DNA of 37,726 nucleotides from positions 1-37,726 of the forward strand of contig SKND01000295.1 of assembly GCA_007120695.1 (NCBI GenBank), read 5' to 3'. This DNA is from Bacteroidales bacterium (GTDB lineage: Bacteria; Bacteroidota; Bacteroidia; Bacteroidales; PUMT01). How positions within the stretch are numbered: the first letter of the stretch is position 1; every line of letters starts with the position of its first letter. Shown piece after piece: positions 17,801-27,454 of this stretch. A program made the position numbers and the translations under genes. The notes below the pieces were generated by a model, which saw only the letters and a list, made by a program, of their open reading frames with translations, searched no databases and was not told where the DNA came from.

Positions 17801-18704
17801 GCTTTTGCAGGAGATAGATTTTATGAACATCAATCCCAACAAATGGACAACAGATAAGGAGAGGAACGAAACGGTCAAGCTGCTTTTACAAAACTATATA
17901 CTTAAATTTAAAGAACTTGACGCCGTATACAAGAGGAAAAAGTATAACCTTACGATAGGTGATGAGCTACCTGCAGGTATTGTGCAGATGGCAAAAGTTT
18001 ATATTGCCAAAAAGCGCAAGATAAAGGTCGGTGATAAAATGGCAGGCCGCCACGGTAACAAGGGCATTGTATCCAAAATTGTTCGTGAGGAGGATATGCC
18101 CTTCCTGGAAGACGGTACTCCTGTCGATATTGTACTGAACCCTTTGGGCGTGCCTTCAAGGATGAACCTCGGCCAGATCTATGAAACAGTTTTAGGATGG
18201 GCCGGAACAAAGCTGGGTCTCACGTTCGCCTCTCCAATATTTGATGGAGCAAAAATTGAGCAGATCACAGAGTATACCCGGCAGGCCGGTCTTCCGGATT
18301 TCGGGAAAACTTACCTTTATGACGGGGGTACAGGCGAAAGGTTCGATCAGCCCGGTACAGTTGGCATGATATACATGATGAAACTCGGACATATGGTGGA
18401 TGACAAGATGCATGCCCGTTCGATAGGTCCTTATTCTCTCATTACCCAGCAACCACTGGGTGGCAAGGCACAATTTGGCGGTCAGAGGTTTGGTGAGATG
18501 GAAGTTTGGGCCCTTGAGGCTTTCGGCGCATCCCATATTTTACAGGAGATACTTACAATTAAGTCGGATGATGTTGTTGGCAGGGCCAAAGCATACGAGA
18601 GTATTGTCAAGGGAGATCCCATGCCTCAGGCAGGTATCCCTGAATCTCTTAATGTGTTGCTTCATGAGCTTCGCGGACTGGGTTTGAGTATCAACCTTGT
18701 TTAA
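14889..18704 (+). CDS. rpoB: DNA-directed RNA polymerase subunit beta
   Basis: 1271-residue beta subunit. The rifampicin-binding region is intact and of the sensitive type: [20 protein letters not shown] followed by [20 protein letters not shown] has the Asp, His and Ser that correspond to E. coli 516, 526 and 531. Other hallmarks are [30 protein letters not shown] and the [19 protein letters not shown] catalytic-centre segment. The C-terminus has [19 protein letters not shown]. It follows the rplL terminator and precedes rpoC by 72 bp. Confidence 0.99.
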   Translation: MYAANTGKKRISFSSSKIQLEYPDFLEIQLKSFSDFFQMGTSPENRKNEGLFKVFNENFPISDTRNNFVLEFIDYFIDPPRYSIEECIERGLSHSVPLKAKLKLYCTDPEHEDFDTVISDVYLGTVPYMTERGTFVINGAERVIVSQLHRSPGVFFGQSIHANGTKLYSARIIPFKGSWIEFTTDINNVMYAYIDRKKKLPVTTLLRAIGFESDKDILEIFDLADEIKVSKTALKKCIGRKLAARVLKSWIEDFVDEDTGEVVSIERNEVIIDRETVLENEHIDEIIDSGAPNILLHKENQNLADFAIIYNTLQKDPCNSEKEAVLHIYRQLRNSEPPDETTARDVIEKLFFSDKRYDLGDVGRYRINKKLGLDTDIDTKVLTREDIISIIKYLIELINSKTDVDDIDHLSNRRVRTVGEQMANQFGVGLARMARTIRERMNVRDNEVFTPIDLINSKTLSSVINSFFGTNQLSQFMDQTNPLAEMTHKRRMSALGPGGLSRERAGFEVRDVHYTHYGRLCPIETPEGPNIGLISSLCVYAKINDLGFIETPYRRVDTGKVNLNPDDIIYLSAEEEEAKTIAQANALLKDDGSFMHQRVKARFNGDFPLAEWDKVELMDVAPNQIASIAASLIPFLEHDDANRALMGSNMMRQAVPLLKPEAPIVGTGLESKVASDSRVLLVAEGDGVVEYVDAEEILVRYTRTDKEQFVSFDPEVKRYRLPKFKKTNQNTVLTLKPIVSKGDRLVKGQILTEGYGTQQGELALGRNLKVAFMPWKGYNFEDAIVVSEKLVREDFFTSIHVDEYLLEVRDTKRGMEELTSDIPNVSEEATRDLDENGIIRIGAEVNPGDILIGKITPKGESDPSPEEKLLRAIFGDKAGDVKDASLKASPSLHGVVIDKKLFSRSVKDKKIKLSEKANLAKLDEEFERKVEDLTGKLVDKLFILVNGRTSQGVKSYLNVEVVPKGVKFTQKLLQEIDFMNINPNKWTTDKERNETVKLLLQNYILKFKELDAVYKRKKYNLTIGDELPAGIVQMAKVYIAKKRKIKVGDKMAGRHGNKGIVSKIVREEDMPFLEDGTPVDIVLNPLGVPSRMNLGQIYETVLGWAGTKLGLTFASPIFDGAKIEQITEYTRQAGLPDFGKTYLYDGGTGERFDQPGTVGMIYMMKLGHMVDDKMHARSIGPYSLITQQPLGGKAQFGGQRFGEMEVWALEAFGASHILQEILTIKSDDVVGRAKAYESIVKGDPMPQAGIPESLNVLLHELRGLGLSINLV

Positions 18705-18755
18705 TTACAGTTAATATTGTGGCCGGCAAAAATTGACGGCTGGCAGTGCAGTGCA

Positions 18756-18773
18756 TAATAAATTAATTTATTA
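18756..18773. repeat. 18-bp perfect AT palindrome just before rpoC
   Basis: TAATAAATT followed by its exact reverse complement AATTTATTA ends three bases before the rpoC ATG. As RNA it could form a weak A-U hairpin over the ribosome-binding region; as DNA it could be a symmetric site. Confidence 0.6.
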
Positions 18774-18776
18774 GAT

Positions 18777-21700
18777 ATGTCATTCAGAAGAGATACCAAA
18801 GTAAAGAGCAGTTTTACAAAAATCTCTATTGGTCTCGCATCACCCGAAGAGATACTGGAACGTTCAAGCGGTGAGGTGCTGAAACCGGAAACAATCAATT
18901 ACCGTACCTATAAACCGGAGAGGGATGGTCTGTTCTGTGAAAGGATCTTCGGTCCTGTTAAGGATTATGAATGCCATTGCGGAAAATACAAACGTATCCG
19001 GTACAAAGGAATTGTTTGTGACCGTTGTGGTGTTGAGGTAACAGAGAAGAAGGTGCGGCGTGAACGCATGGGACACATCAACCTTGTTGTACCAGTGGCC
19101 CATATATGGTATTTCAAATCTCTGCCCAATAAAATAGGTTACCTTCTGGGACTTCCCACAAAAAAACTCGAAACCATTATATATTACGAGAGGTATGTGG
19201 TAATCAATCCCGGTATAAAAAAGGCGGATGGTATTGAATATCTTGATTTTCTTACCGAGGAAGAGTACCTTGATATAATTGAGGCGTTACCCAAGGACAA
19301 CCAGCATCTTGATGATGAGGATCCGAATAAGTTTATTGCCGGCATGGGTGCGGAGGCACTGTATCTTTTGCTGTCAAGAATCGATCTTGATGAGTTGTCA
19401 TATTTTCTTCGCCACAAGGCAAATACAGAAACCTCCCAGCAAAGAAAGAATGAAGCTCTCAAGAGGCTCCAGGTAGTGGAGGCATTCAGGGCATCCAAAG
19501 GTATTAACCGTCCGGAATGGATGGTAGTAAAGGTTGTACCGGTAATACCCCCCGAATTGCGTCCCCTTGTACCCCTTGACGGTGGACGGTTTGCAACATC
19601 TGATCTTAATGACCTTTACCGAAGGGTCATAATCAGAAATAACCGCCTGAAAAGGCTTATTGAGATTAAGGCACCGGAGGTTATACTACGTAATGAAAAG
19701 AGGATGCTGCAGGAATCGGTCGATTCGCTGTTTGATAACTCAAGAAAGGCCAATGCAGTCAAAACAGATGCAAACCGCCCGTTAAAATCCCTCAGCGACA
19801 GTTTGAAAGGTAAGCAGGGGCGTTTCCGTCAGAATCTTCTCGGTAAGCGTGTGGACTATTCAGCGCGTTCTGTTATCGTGGTTGGTCCTGAACTTGAACT
19901 ACACGAGTGCGGACTTCCGAAGGATATGGCTGCTGAACTCTATAAACCCTTTATTATAAGGAAGCTTATTGAGCGGGGGATAGTGAAAACAGTTAAATCT
20001 GCCAAGAAGATTGTTGACCGCAAAGATCCGGTAGTATGGGATATTCTTGAAAATGTGATCAGGGGACACCCGGTGCTTCTTAACCGTGCACCTACACTTC
20101 ACAGGCTGGGTATTCAGGCATTTCAGCCAAAAATGATTGAAGGCAAGGCTATCCAGCTTCACCCGCTGGTGTGTACCGCTTTTAACGCCGACTTTGACGG
20201 CGATCAGATGGCTGTGCACCTGCCACTTGGCAATGCGGCGGTCCTTGAGGCACAGATACTGATGCTTGCCTCGCATAATATTCTGAATCCTGCAAACGGT
20301 GCTCCGATTAGCGTGCCGTCTCAGGATATGGTACTTGGCTTATATTATCTTACAAAATCCAGAAAAAGTGAACCCGATCATCCTGTGAGAGGTGAGGATA
20401 TGACTTTTTACTCGCCAGAAGAGGTAATTATTGCCTATAATGAAGGTGTTATTGATCTGCACGCAATAATTAAAGTCAGAATCAATGATGGTGAAACCGG
20501 CGAAGTAAAAATGCTGGAAACTACTGTAGGCAGGGTTATCTTTAACCAGTCTGTTCCGGAAAAAGCAGGTTATATAAATGAACTGCTGACAAAGAAATCT
20601 CTTCGGGATATAATTGGTCAGGTTCTGAAGAAAACCGGCACTGCCAAATCAGCAAAGTTTCTTGATAATATCAAGAACCTCGGTTATGAGATGGCCTTTC
20701 GCGGAGGTCTCTCCTTCAACCTTGATGATGTTATTGTTCCTGACCAGAAGATGGAGCTTATTAATGAGGGGTATGCCCAGGTTGAAGAGGTGTTCAATAA
20801 CTATAATATGGGGTTCATTACCAACAATGAAAGGTATAACCAGATTATAGATATCTGGACCCATATAAATGCGAAGCTAACACAGACGCTGATGAAGCAG
20901 TTGATTGCCGATCAGCAGGGATTCAACTCTGTTTATATGATGCTTGATTCAGGCGCAAGAGGATCAAAAGAACAGATCCGCCAGCTGTCCGGGATGAGAG
21001 GTTTGATGGCCAAGCCTCAGAAATCAGGTGCTTCCGGGTCAGAAATTATAGAAAACCCTATTCTTTCAAACTTTAAGGAAGGATTATCTGTTCTTGAGTA
21101 CTTTATATCGACTCACGGTGCAAGGAAAGGTCTTGCCGATACAGCTCTTAAAACTGCAGATGCGGGTTATCTGACCCGGCGACTGGTTGATGTCTCGCAG
21201 GATGTGATTGTATCTGAACCGGATTGCGGAACATTACGAGGGTTGCAGGCTACGGCAATAAAAAACAATGAGGATGTTGTTGAATCACTGTACGAAAGGA
21301 TTCTTGGAAGGACAACGGTTCATGATGTTTACCATCCTTCAACTGCCGATCTTATTGTTGCTGCCGGAGAGGAGCTTACCGAGGAGATAACTTCAGTAAT
21401 TGAGGAATCACCGATTGAGCAGGTGGAGATAAGGTCGGTACTGACTTGTGAATCAAAGAAGGGAGTCTGCGCAAAATGTTACGGGCGTAGCCTTGCTACT
21501 GGTAAAATGGTCCAGATTGGTGAAGCAGTTGGTGTTATAGCCGCCCAATCTATAGGTGAGCCAGGTACACAGCTTACCCTGCGAACTTTCCACGTTGGTG
21601 GTACGGCTTCCAATATTGCTGCTGAGTCCAGTATTCTTGCCCGCTACGATGGTATTATGGAGGTAGATGAACTGCGCACCGTCGAAAGGTTTGACGAACT

Positions 21701-23072
21701 TGGAAATAAGATAGATATCGTAATAAGCAGGCTTGCTGAATTGCGGATTATTGATAAGAACACAAATATTGCTCTTACAAGCCAGAATATACCCTACGGC
21801 TCAAAGCTATATGTTAAGAATGGTGCGGAAGTGAAGAAAGGAGACCTGGTTTGTGAGTGGGATCCCTACAATGCGGTGATTATTACCGAATCAACCGGAA
21901 AGGTTGAATTTGATGCATTGATTGAAGGTGTTACTTATAAAGAGGAATCTGATGAGCAGACCGGATTCAGAGAAAAGGTCATTATCGAAACCAGGGATAA
22001 GTCTAAAAACCCGATGATAAGGATCCTGTCTGATGATGGTGAAACTCTTAAATCATATAACCTTCCTGTAGGGTCGCACGTTTCTGTTGCAGCCGACTCA
22101 GTAGTAAAAGCCGGTGAGATAATTGTGAAGATCCCCAGGGCAGTTGGAAAATCGGGCGATATTACCGGTGGTTTGCCCCGTGTTACCGAACTGTTTGAGG
22201 CAAGAAATCCCTCAAATCCGGCAGTTGTAAGCGAAATTGACGGTGAGGTACAATTCGGGAAGATCAAGCGTGGTAACAGGGAAATTAGCATCAAGTCCAA
22301 AACAGGAGAGATCAAGAAATACCTGATTCCCCTGGCAAAACAGATCCTGGTCCAGGAGAGCGATTATGTGAAGGCAGGAATTTCTCTGTCAGATGGTGCG
22401 ATTACTCCTGAGGATATTCTTATGATAAAGGGGCCCACCAAGGTCCAGGAATATATTGTAAATGAAGTACAGGAGGTATACAGGCTTCAGGGTGTGAAGA
22501 TCAATGACAAGCATTTTGAAGTGATCGTAAGGCAGATGATGAGGAAAGTGTCAATCGATGATCCTGGTGATACCAAGTTCCTTGAAAAGCAGGTGGTAGA
22601 CAAGTGGGCATTCATGGATGAAAACGACTGGATTTATGGTAAAAAGGTTGTTCTTGATCCGGGAGATTCAACAACTCTTAAAGCGGGACAGATAATAACT
22701 GCCCGTAAACTAAGGGATGATAACTCAATGCTCAAGAGAAAGGATATGAAACTTGTTACTTCGAGGGATGCCATTCCTTCTACATCCAGTCAGGTACTGC
22801 AGGGGATTACCAGGGCCGCATTGCAGACCAAGTCATTTATTTCGGCAGCTTCATTCCAGGAAACAACAAAAGTGCTTAATGAAGCAGCTATTTATGGCAA
22901 GATTGACCATCTTGAAGGATTGAAGGAGAATGTAATTGTTGGACACCTTATTCCTGCAGGAACCGGACAGAAAGAGTATACAAAGCTGGTGGTAGGTTCA
23001 AAGGAGGAGTATGACTCTCTTATGTCTGAAAAGGAAAAGGTACCAAGCGACGCAGGTATTGCACAACAATAA
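18777..23072 (+). CDS. rpoC: DNA-directed RNA polymerase subunit beta'
   Basis: 1431-residue beta' subunit. The N-terminal zinc ribbon is [20 protein letters not shown]. The catalytic magnesium motif [12 protein letters not shown] carries D472, D474 and D476. The [18 protein letters not shown] segment leads into the bridge-helix and trigger-loop region. A second zinc site is formed by CGTLRG and [14 protein letters not shown]. The C-terminal part has [20 protein letters not shown] and [14 protein letters not shown], both universal. Length is normal for Bacteroidetes, without large lineage-specific insertions seen in some other phyla. It follows rpoB and is followed by a DUF3467 gene. Confidence 0.99.
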   Translation: MSFRRDTKVKSSFTKISIGLASPEEILERSSGEVLKPETINYRTYKPERDGLFCERIFGPVKDYECHCGKYKRIRYKGIVCDRCGVEVTEKKVRRERMGHINLVVPVAHIWYFKSLPNKIGYLLGLPTKKLETIIYYERYVVINPGIKKADGIEYLDFLTEEEYLDIIEALPKDNQHLDDEDPNKFIAGMGAEALYLLLSRIDLDELSYFLRHKANTETSQQRKNEALKRLQVVEAFRASKGINRPEWMVVKVVPVIPPELRPLVPLDGGRFATSDLNDLYRRVIIRNNRLKRLIEIKAPEVILRNEKRMLQESVDSLFDNSRKANAVKTDANRPLKSLSDSLKGKQGRFRQNLLGKRVDYSARSVIVVGPELELHECGLPKDMAAELYKPFIIRKLIERGIVKTVKSAKKIVDRKDPVVWDILENVIRGHPVLLNRAPTLHRLGIQAFQPKMIEGKAIQLHPLVCTAFNADFDGDQMAVHLPLGNAAVLEAQILMLASHNILNPANGAPISVPSQDMVLGLYYLTKSRKSEPDHPVRGEDMTFYSPEEVIIAYNEGVIDLHAIIKVRINDGETGEVKMLETTVGRVIFNQSVPEKAGYINELLTKKSLRDIIGQVLKKTGTAKSAKFLDNIKNLGYEMAFRGGLSFNLDDVIVPDQKMELINEGYAQVEEVFNNYNMGFITNNERYNQIIDIWTHINAKLTQTLMKQLIADQQGFNSVYMMLDSGARGSKEQIRQLSGMRGLMAKPQKSGASGSEIIENPILSNFKEGLSVLEYFISTHGARKGLADTALKTADAGYLTRRLVDVSQDVIVSEPDCGTLRGLQATAIKNNEDVVESLYERILGRTTVHDVYHPSTADLIVAAGEELTEEITSVIEESPIEQVEIRSVLTCESKKGVCAKCYGRSLATGKMVQIGEAVGVIAAQSIGEPGTQLTLRTFHVGGTASNIAAESSILARYDGIMEVDELRTVERFDELGNKIDIVISRLAELRIIDKNTNIALTSQNIPYGSKLYVKNGAEVKKGDLVCEWDPYNAVIITESTGKVEFDALIEGVTYKEESDEQTGFREKVIIETRDKSKNPMIRILSDDGETLKSYNLPVGSHVSVAADSVVKAGEIIVKIPRAVGKSGDITGGLPRVTELFEARNPSNPAVVSEIDGEVQFGKIKRGNREISIKSKTGEIKKYLIPLAKQILVQESDYVKAGISLSDGAITPEDILMIKGPTKVQEYIVNEVQEVYRLQGVKINDKHFEVIVRQMMRKVSIDDPGDTKFLEKQVVDKWAFMDENDWIYGKKVVLDPGDSTTLKAGQIITARKLRDDNSMLKRKDMKLVTSRDAIPSTSSQVLQGITRAALQTKSFISAASFQETTKVLNEAAIYGKIDHLEGLKENVIVGHLIPAGTGQKEYTKLVVGSKEEYDSLMSEKEKVPSDAGIAQQ

Positions 23073-23084
23073 AACTTGAATATC

Positions 23085-23414
23085 ATGAGTAATTCTGAAG
23101 ATTCCAAAAAGCATAACCAGATAAATATTGAACTGAAAGAAGAAGTTGCTCAGGGTACATATTCCAATCTGGCTGTGATTACCCATTCCAGTTCAGAGTT
23201 TGTTCTGGATTTTGTAAGGGTTATGCCTGGAATCCCAAAAGCAGCGGTAAAGTCGAGGATAATTATAACACCGGAACATGCCAAGAGGTTGCTTATGGCG
23301 TTGAAGGAAAATATATCGAAATTTGAGTCAATTCATGGTCCTATTAAAAAGGTTGATGGCAAGGGAGATCCCGGAATGCCCATGAATTTTGGAGGTCCTT
23401 CGGCACAGGCCTGA
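23085..23414 (+). CDS. DUF3467 domain protein
   Basis: Small protein of 109 residues. The N-terminus is polar (MSNSEDSKKHNQINIELKEE), followed by the compact DUF3467 core (GTYSNLAVITHSSSEFVLDF, VMPGIPKAAVKSRIIITPEH, LLMALKENISKFESIHG). The tail is Gly/Pro-rich. No membrane segment or enzyme motif is visible. The frame also has a TTG at 23076, but the ATG at 23085 gives the usual start. It lies 12 bp after rpoC, a conserved position in Bacteroidetes, and is followed by a terminator. Its function is unknown; the location suggests a link to transcription or simply the same operon. Confidence 0.88.
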   Translation: MSNSEDSKKHNQINIELKEEVAQGTYSNLAVITHSSSEFVLDFVRVMPGIPKAAVKSRIIITPEHAKRLLMALKENISKFESIHGPIKKVDGKGDPGMPMNFGGPSAQA

Positions 23415-23442
23415 CTGTTTTTCTAAACAATTGTGATAAGAG

Positions 23443-23466
23443 AACCCGGTTTGATACCGGGTTTTT
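23443..23466 (+). terminator. Intrinsic terminator ending the rpoBC operon
   Basis: AACCCGGT (23443-23450) and ACCGGGTT (23456-23463) form a perfect 8-bp stem with a 5-nt loop, followed by a T-rich run (TTTCTTT). Confidence 0.88.
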
Positions 23467-23714
23467 CTTTGCAGGCAGTATACTCAATCTTCCCGATTTA
23501 TATCAAGGGCAGGCAGGTGCCGGAATAGTTGCCTGAATTAATTGCAGGAATGCATGAATATTCATACTTTTCAGGTCTGATTTTTTTGTTGCTTAACAAT
23601 ATGTTACAATTACGGCTATTGAGTGTTATGTTTTTCAATCTATTGAATCCTCATGATTTGGACTTAACGATTAGTGAAATTAATGTGATGAGGATTTCAT
23701 GCGTCTGTGTCTAA

Positions 23715-23745
23715 TTTTACGCAGAAAAAATTTAATGTATATTTG
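23715..23745 (+). promoter_or_regulatory. Probable promoter of etfB
   Basis: TATATTTG at 23738-23745 is a perfect -7 box. TTTT at 23715-23718, 19 bases upstream, is a near match to the -33 TTTG. Transcription would start near 23752, which excludes the upstream ATG at 23699 as the etfB start. Confidence 0.55.
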
Positions 23746-23776
23746 TCACTTAATTTTCAAAATGAACCATAAAAAG

Positions 23777-24652
23777 ATGAAGGGATTAAAAATTATTGTA
23801 CTGGCCAAACAGGTTCCCGATACCAGGAATGTTGGGAAGGATGCGATGAAGGCAGATGGTACCGTTAACAGGGCTGCCCTGCCTGCGATATTCAATCCGG
23901 AGGACCTGAATGCGCTTGAGCTTGCACTTAGGGTTAAAGATAATAACCCTGATGCATCAATAACCATTATAACAATGGGACCGGGAAGGGCTGCTGAAAT
24001 TATAAGGGAAGCTATGTATCGCGGTGCCGATAAAGGGTATGTGGTAACCGACCGGAAATTTGCCGGTTCTGATACTCTTGCCACCTCGTACGCTTTATCA
24101 CTCGCCATTAAAAAACTGGCTCCTTATCACCTGGTTATTGCAGGGCGTCAGGCCATCGATGGTGATACAGCACAGGTAGGTCCGCAAGTTGCTGAAAAAC
24201 TTGGTATTCCCCAGATTACATATGCTGAAGAGATAACATCACTTAAAAAGGGTGAGATATCCGTTAAACGCAGGCTTGAAAGGGGTGTTGAGACAGTTGC
24301 ATCATCTATGCCAGTGGTGATTACCGCCCATAGTTCAGCACCGGAATGTCGCTCGAGGCATGCCAAATATACAATTAAGTATAAACATGCAAGAAGTCTG
24401 AGCGAACTTCAGGATACCAGTGAGGACTACCTTCAGCTGCAGAAAGACAGGCCCTACCTTCTTATTGAAGAATGGAGCGTAGAAGACGTTGGTGCGGATG
24501 TTCAGCAGCTTGGTCTGTCAGGATCTCCAACCAAGGTAAAGAAGATCGAGAATGTTATCTTCACTGCAAAGGAATCAAAGGTGCTCTCTGCAACCGATAA
24601 AGATATTGAAGGCCTGATGAAAGAACTTATAGAAAATCATACCATTGGGTAG
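23777..24652 (+). CDS. etfB: Electron transfer flavoprotein subunit beta
   Basis: 291-residue EtfB, the small subunit of the FAD-containing electron carrier for acyl-CoA dehydrogenases. It begins MKGLKIIVLAKQVPDT, the family start. It has the NPEDLNALELALR segment and the nucleotide-binding part GRQAIDGDTAQVGPQ (about 24142-24186). In-frame ATGs exist at 23699, 23762 and 23777. The -7 box at 23738 rules out the first, and 23777 matches the family N-terminus best. etfA and an acyl-CoA dehydrogenase gene follow. The DGDTAQVGP form resembles that of Etfs from anaerobes able to bifurcate electrons, where this site holds a second FAD instead of AMP. This last point is inference. Confidence 0.95.
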   Translation: MKGLKIIVLAKQVPDTRNVGKDAMKADGTVNRAALPAIFNPEDLNALELALRVKDNNPDASITIITMGPGRAAEIIREAMYRGADKGYVVTDRKFAGSDTLATSYALSLAIKKLAPYHLVIAGRQAIDGDTAQVGPQVAEKLGIPQITYAEEITSLKKGEISVKRRLERGVETVASSMPVVITAHSSAPECRSRHAKYTIKYKHARSLSELQDTSEDYLQLQKDRPYLLIEEWSVEDVGADVQQLGLSGSPTKVKKIENVIFTAKESKVLSATDKDIEGLMKELIENHTIG

Positions 24653-24716
24653 GGAAGTTTCTTGCTTCAGCCATGCTTAACAGCATTAATAAAGAATCTT
24701 AATAATTAATTTACAT

Positions 24717-25736
24717 ATGCATAATATTTTTGTTTATTGTGAAATTGAAGATGGCCAGGTTGCCGAAGTCAGTCTGGAACTGCTTTCCAAAGGCCGTTCA
24801 CTGGCAAATCGTCTTAAATGCAAGCTTGAGGCAGTTGTAATAGGGTCAGATATAAAAGGCATAGAGAAACAGATTTTCCCCTTTGGGGCAGACGTTGTTC
24901 ATATTGCAGATGATAATAGATTGTATCCTTACCTTACACTGCCTCATGCGGCCATAGTACGGGGACTTTTCGAAGATGAAAAACCTCAGATAGGTTTATT
25001 CGGAGCATCCTCCGTTGGCAGGGATCTTGCACCGAGGATCGCGTCAGCACTGAAGTGCGGACTAACGGCCGACTGCACCTCTCTGGAAATTGGTGACCAT
25101 ACAGAGAATAAGACACAGAAGGAATACAAGGATTTGCTTTATCAGATAAGACCTGCTTTCGGGGGAAACATAATAGCGACCATTATTAATCCCGAAACAC
25201 GACCTCAGCTTGCAACGGTAAGAGAAGGGGTTATGAAGAAGGAACATGTATCTTCAGATCATAAGGGGATCGTGAAGAACATAGATCCCTCCAAATGGCT
25301 TAAAGATGAAGATTTTGCTATCCGGATAATTGAACGCCACATTGAATCAAGGAAGGTCAATATAAAAAATGCCGGTATTATTGTTGCCGGCGGGTATGGA
25401 GTTGGCTCTAAAGAGAATTTCCGCCTGCTCTATGATCTTGCAGCAGTATTGGGCGGAGAAGTCGCCGGATCACGTGCAGCTGTTGACGGGGGTTTTATAG
25501 AACATGAACGGCAGGTTGGACAGACAGGAGTTACTGTACGCCCGAAACTATATATTGCCTGCGGCATATCGGGCCAGATACAGCACAGGGCCGGCATGGA
25601 CCAGTCTGCAATTATTATTTCTGTCAACAACGATCCGCATGCCCCGATAAACCAGATAGCTGACTATACGATAATAGGGGATATTACCGAGATTATTCCC
25701 AAAATGATTAAATTTTACCAAAAGAATACAAAATAA
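24717..25736 (+). CDS. etfA: Electron transfer flavoprotein subunit alpha
   Basis: 339-residue EtfA, partner of EtfB. The N-terminal half is the Rossmann-like domain. The C-terminal FAD domain is complete, with VAGGYGVGSKENFRLLYDLA, GEVAGSRAAVDGGFIEHERQ, VGQTGVTVRPKLYIACGISG and SVNNDPHAPINQIADYTIIG. There is no N-terminal ferredoxin domain, as found in some clostridial EtfA proteins. It starts 64 bp after etfB, and its stop overlaps the start of the acyl-CoA dehydrogenase by one base (TAATG), so the genes are translationally linked. Confidence 0.96.
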   Translation: MHNIFVYCEIEDGQVAEVSLELLSKGRSLANRLKCKLEAVVIGSDIKGIEKQIFPFGADVVHIADDNRLYPYLTLPHAAIVRGLFEDEKPQIGLFGASSVGRDLAPRIASALKCGLTADCTSLEIGDHTENKTQKEYKDLLYQIRPAFGGNIIATIINPETRPQLATVREGVMKKEHVSSDHKGIVKNIDPSKWLKDEDFAIRIIERHIESRKVNIKNAGIIVAGGYGVGSKENFRLLYDLAAVLGGEVAGSRAAVDGGFIEHERQVGQTGVTVRPKLYIACGISGQIQHRAGMDQSAIIISVNNDPHAPINQIADYTIIGDITEIIPKMIKFYQKNTK

Positions 25737-27454
25737 TGGCAAATTTTTATAGCGATAATAAGGATCTGAGATTTCACCTGGTGCATCCGATGATGAAAAA
25801 GATCGTGCAGCTTAAAGAGATGGATTATGCCGAGAAAGACAATTACGACTACGCTTTTCTCGATTTTGAAGATGCAATGGATGGTTATGAGAAGGTACTG
25901 GAAATAGTAGGTGATATCTGTGGTAATATTATAGGACCAAATGCAGAATCGGTAGATGCAGAAGGTCCTGTTCTTATCGATAACGAGGTAAGATATGCCA
26001 GGGGAACAATGGAGAACCATGAGGCGCTGACCAGGGCGGGACTGATTGGCATGTCACTGCCCAGAAAGTATGGTGGACTAAATTTTCCAATGGTGCCCTA
26101 TGTAATGGCTGCTGAGATTGTTTCACGAGCTGATGCCGGTTTTGCCAATATCTGGGGACTCCAGGATTGTGCCGAGACTATTCACGAATTTGGTTCTGAT
26201 GAATTGAAGGATGAGTTTCTGCCAAGATTCAATAAAGGGGCAACTGCTGCAATGGATCTGACTGAACCTGATGCAGGTTCTGATTTGCAGGCTGTACAGC
26301 TTAAAGCGGCATGGGATGAAGAAAACCAGACCTGGCTCCTGAATGGTGTGAAACGATTCATTACCAATGGCGATGCTGAAATATCTCTCGTACTTGCACG
26401 ATCAGAAGAGGGTACTTTAGACGGCAGGGGGTTATCCTTATTTGTCTACGATCGCAAAGACAAGGCTTTGACAATAAGAAGAATAGAGAATAAGCTTGGA
26501 ATTAAGGGCTCTCCAACCTGCGAACTGGTATTTAAGAATGCACCTGCCAAACTTGTAGGCAACAGGAAGTTTGGATTGATTAAATACGTTATGTCCCTTA
26601 TGAACAGTGCCAGACTGGGTGTTGCTGCACAATCGGTTGGAATATCAGAGGCTGCATTTCGTGAAGCGCTTAAATATGCTGAAGAGCGCTCGCAGTTTGG
26701 CCGGCCGGTGATACATTTTCCGGCTATCTATGAAATGCTGAGAAAAATGGAGGTCAAAATAAGGGCACAGCGGTCACTTCTCTATGAAACAGCCAGGTTT
26801 GTTGATATCTATAAGAATTATACTTCAGTATCTGAAAAACGTAAACTGGAACCGGATGAAAGAAATGAGCAGAAGAAGTATCAGCGACTTGCCGATGTAT
26901 TTACACCCCTTCTGAAACTCGTGGCAAGTGAATATTCCAATGAGATTGCATATGATGCGCTCCAGGTTCACGGCGGGGCAGGTTTTATGAAGGATTTTCC
27001 GGTAGAGCGTATTTACCGGGATGCCAGGATAACATCAATCTATGAAGGAACTTCTCAGCTACAGGTGGTTGCGGCAATTCGCGGGGTGACATCCGGTGCT
27101 TACCTGGGCATAATAAGGGATACATATGAGAAGGAGAGCTTTAAACCTGAAATTGATTATCTGAAGCCAACCCTGGTGAAGATGACCGATGAGTTTGAAA
27201 AGTGTGTGAAAATGGTTGCCGCGCAGGAGGACAATGAATATATGGATTTTCATGCCCGGAGACTGGTTGAGATGGCAGGAAACATAATAATGGGGTATCT
27301 GTTACTCATTGATTCAAAAAGAGAAGAATCATACATGAACTCTGCGACGGTGTTTATTGGTATCGCAAGAGCCCAAAACAGGGAAAGGGCTGAATATATT
27401 ACCGGATTCAATATCAAGGACCTTGGAATGATCAAATACAATCATGACAGCTAG
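25736..27454 (+). CDS. Acyl-CoA dehydrogenase family protein
   Basis: FAD enzyme of 572 residues that oxidises (or in reverse reduces) the alpha-beta bond of an acyl-CoA, passing electrons to EtfAB. Core motifs are MDLTEPDAGSDLQAVQLKA, LNGVKRFITNGD, QVHGGAGFMKDFPVERIYRD and YEGTSQLQ with the catalytic Glu at residue 437. It is about 190 residues longer than short-chain enzymes. The extra part is mainly an N-terminal extension of about 60 residues, an internal insertion near 365-385 and a C-terminal helical region after 450. This long form is common in Bacteroidetes. The substrate cannot be told. It forms an operon with etfBA and is directly followed by the DUF2520-KdsC gene. Confidence 0.93.
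   Translation: MANFYSDNKDLRFHLVHPMMKKIVQLKEMDYAEKDNYDYAFLDFEDAMDGYEKVLEIVGDICGNIIGPNAESVDAEGPVLIDNEVRYARGTMENHEALTRAGLIGMSLPRKYGGLNFPMVPYVMAAEIVSRADAGFANIWGLQDCAETIHEFGSDELKDEFLPRFNKGATAAMDLTEPDAGSDLQAVQLKAAWDEENQTWLLNGVKRFITNGDAEISLVLARSEEGTLDGRGLSLFVYDRKDKALTIRRIENKLGIKGSPTCELVFKNAPAKLVGNRKFGLIKYVMSLMNSARLGVAAQSVGISEAAFREALKYAEERSQFGRPVIHFPAIYEMLRKMEVKIRAQRSLLYETARFVDIYKNYTSVSEKRKLEPDERNEQKKYQRLADVFTPLLKLVASEYSNEIAYDALQVHGGAGFMKDFPVERIYRDARITSIYEGTSQLQVVAAIRGVTSGAYLGIIRDTYEKESFKPEIDYLKPTLVKMTDEFEKCVKMVAAQEDNEYMDFHARRLVEMAGNIIMGYLLLIDSKREESYMNSATVFIGIARAQNRERAEYITGFNIKDLGMIKYNHDS

Larger units (their letters stand above)
23415..23776. other. Intergenic region between the rpoC operon and etfB
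   Basis: Holds the rpoC-operon terminator (23443-23466) at its left and the probable etfB promoter (23715-23745) at its right. The open frame across 23529-23714 looks like chance: it is rich in Leu, Asn and Met, shows no family resemblance, and has no SD. Nothing else was recognised. Confidence 0.6.

Noticed and set aside
23529-23714. 61-residue frame between the rpoC operon and etfB
   Set aside because: No SD, no family resemblance, biased hydrophobic composition; it reads as chance in AT-rich DNA.
23699-23776. Upstream ATG and 26-residue N-terminal extension of etfB
   Set aside because: A perfect -7 box lies within it, and EtfB proteins start with the sequence at 23777.
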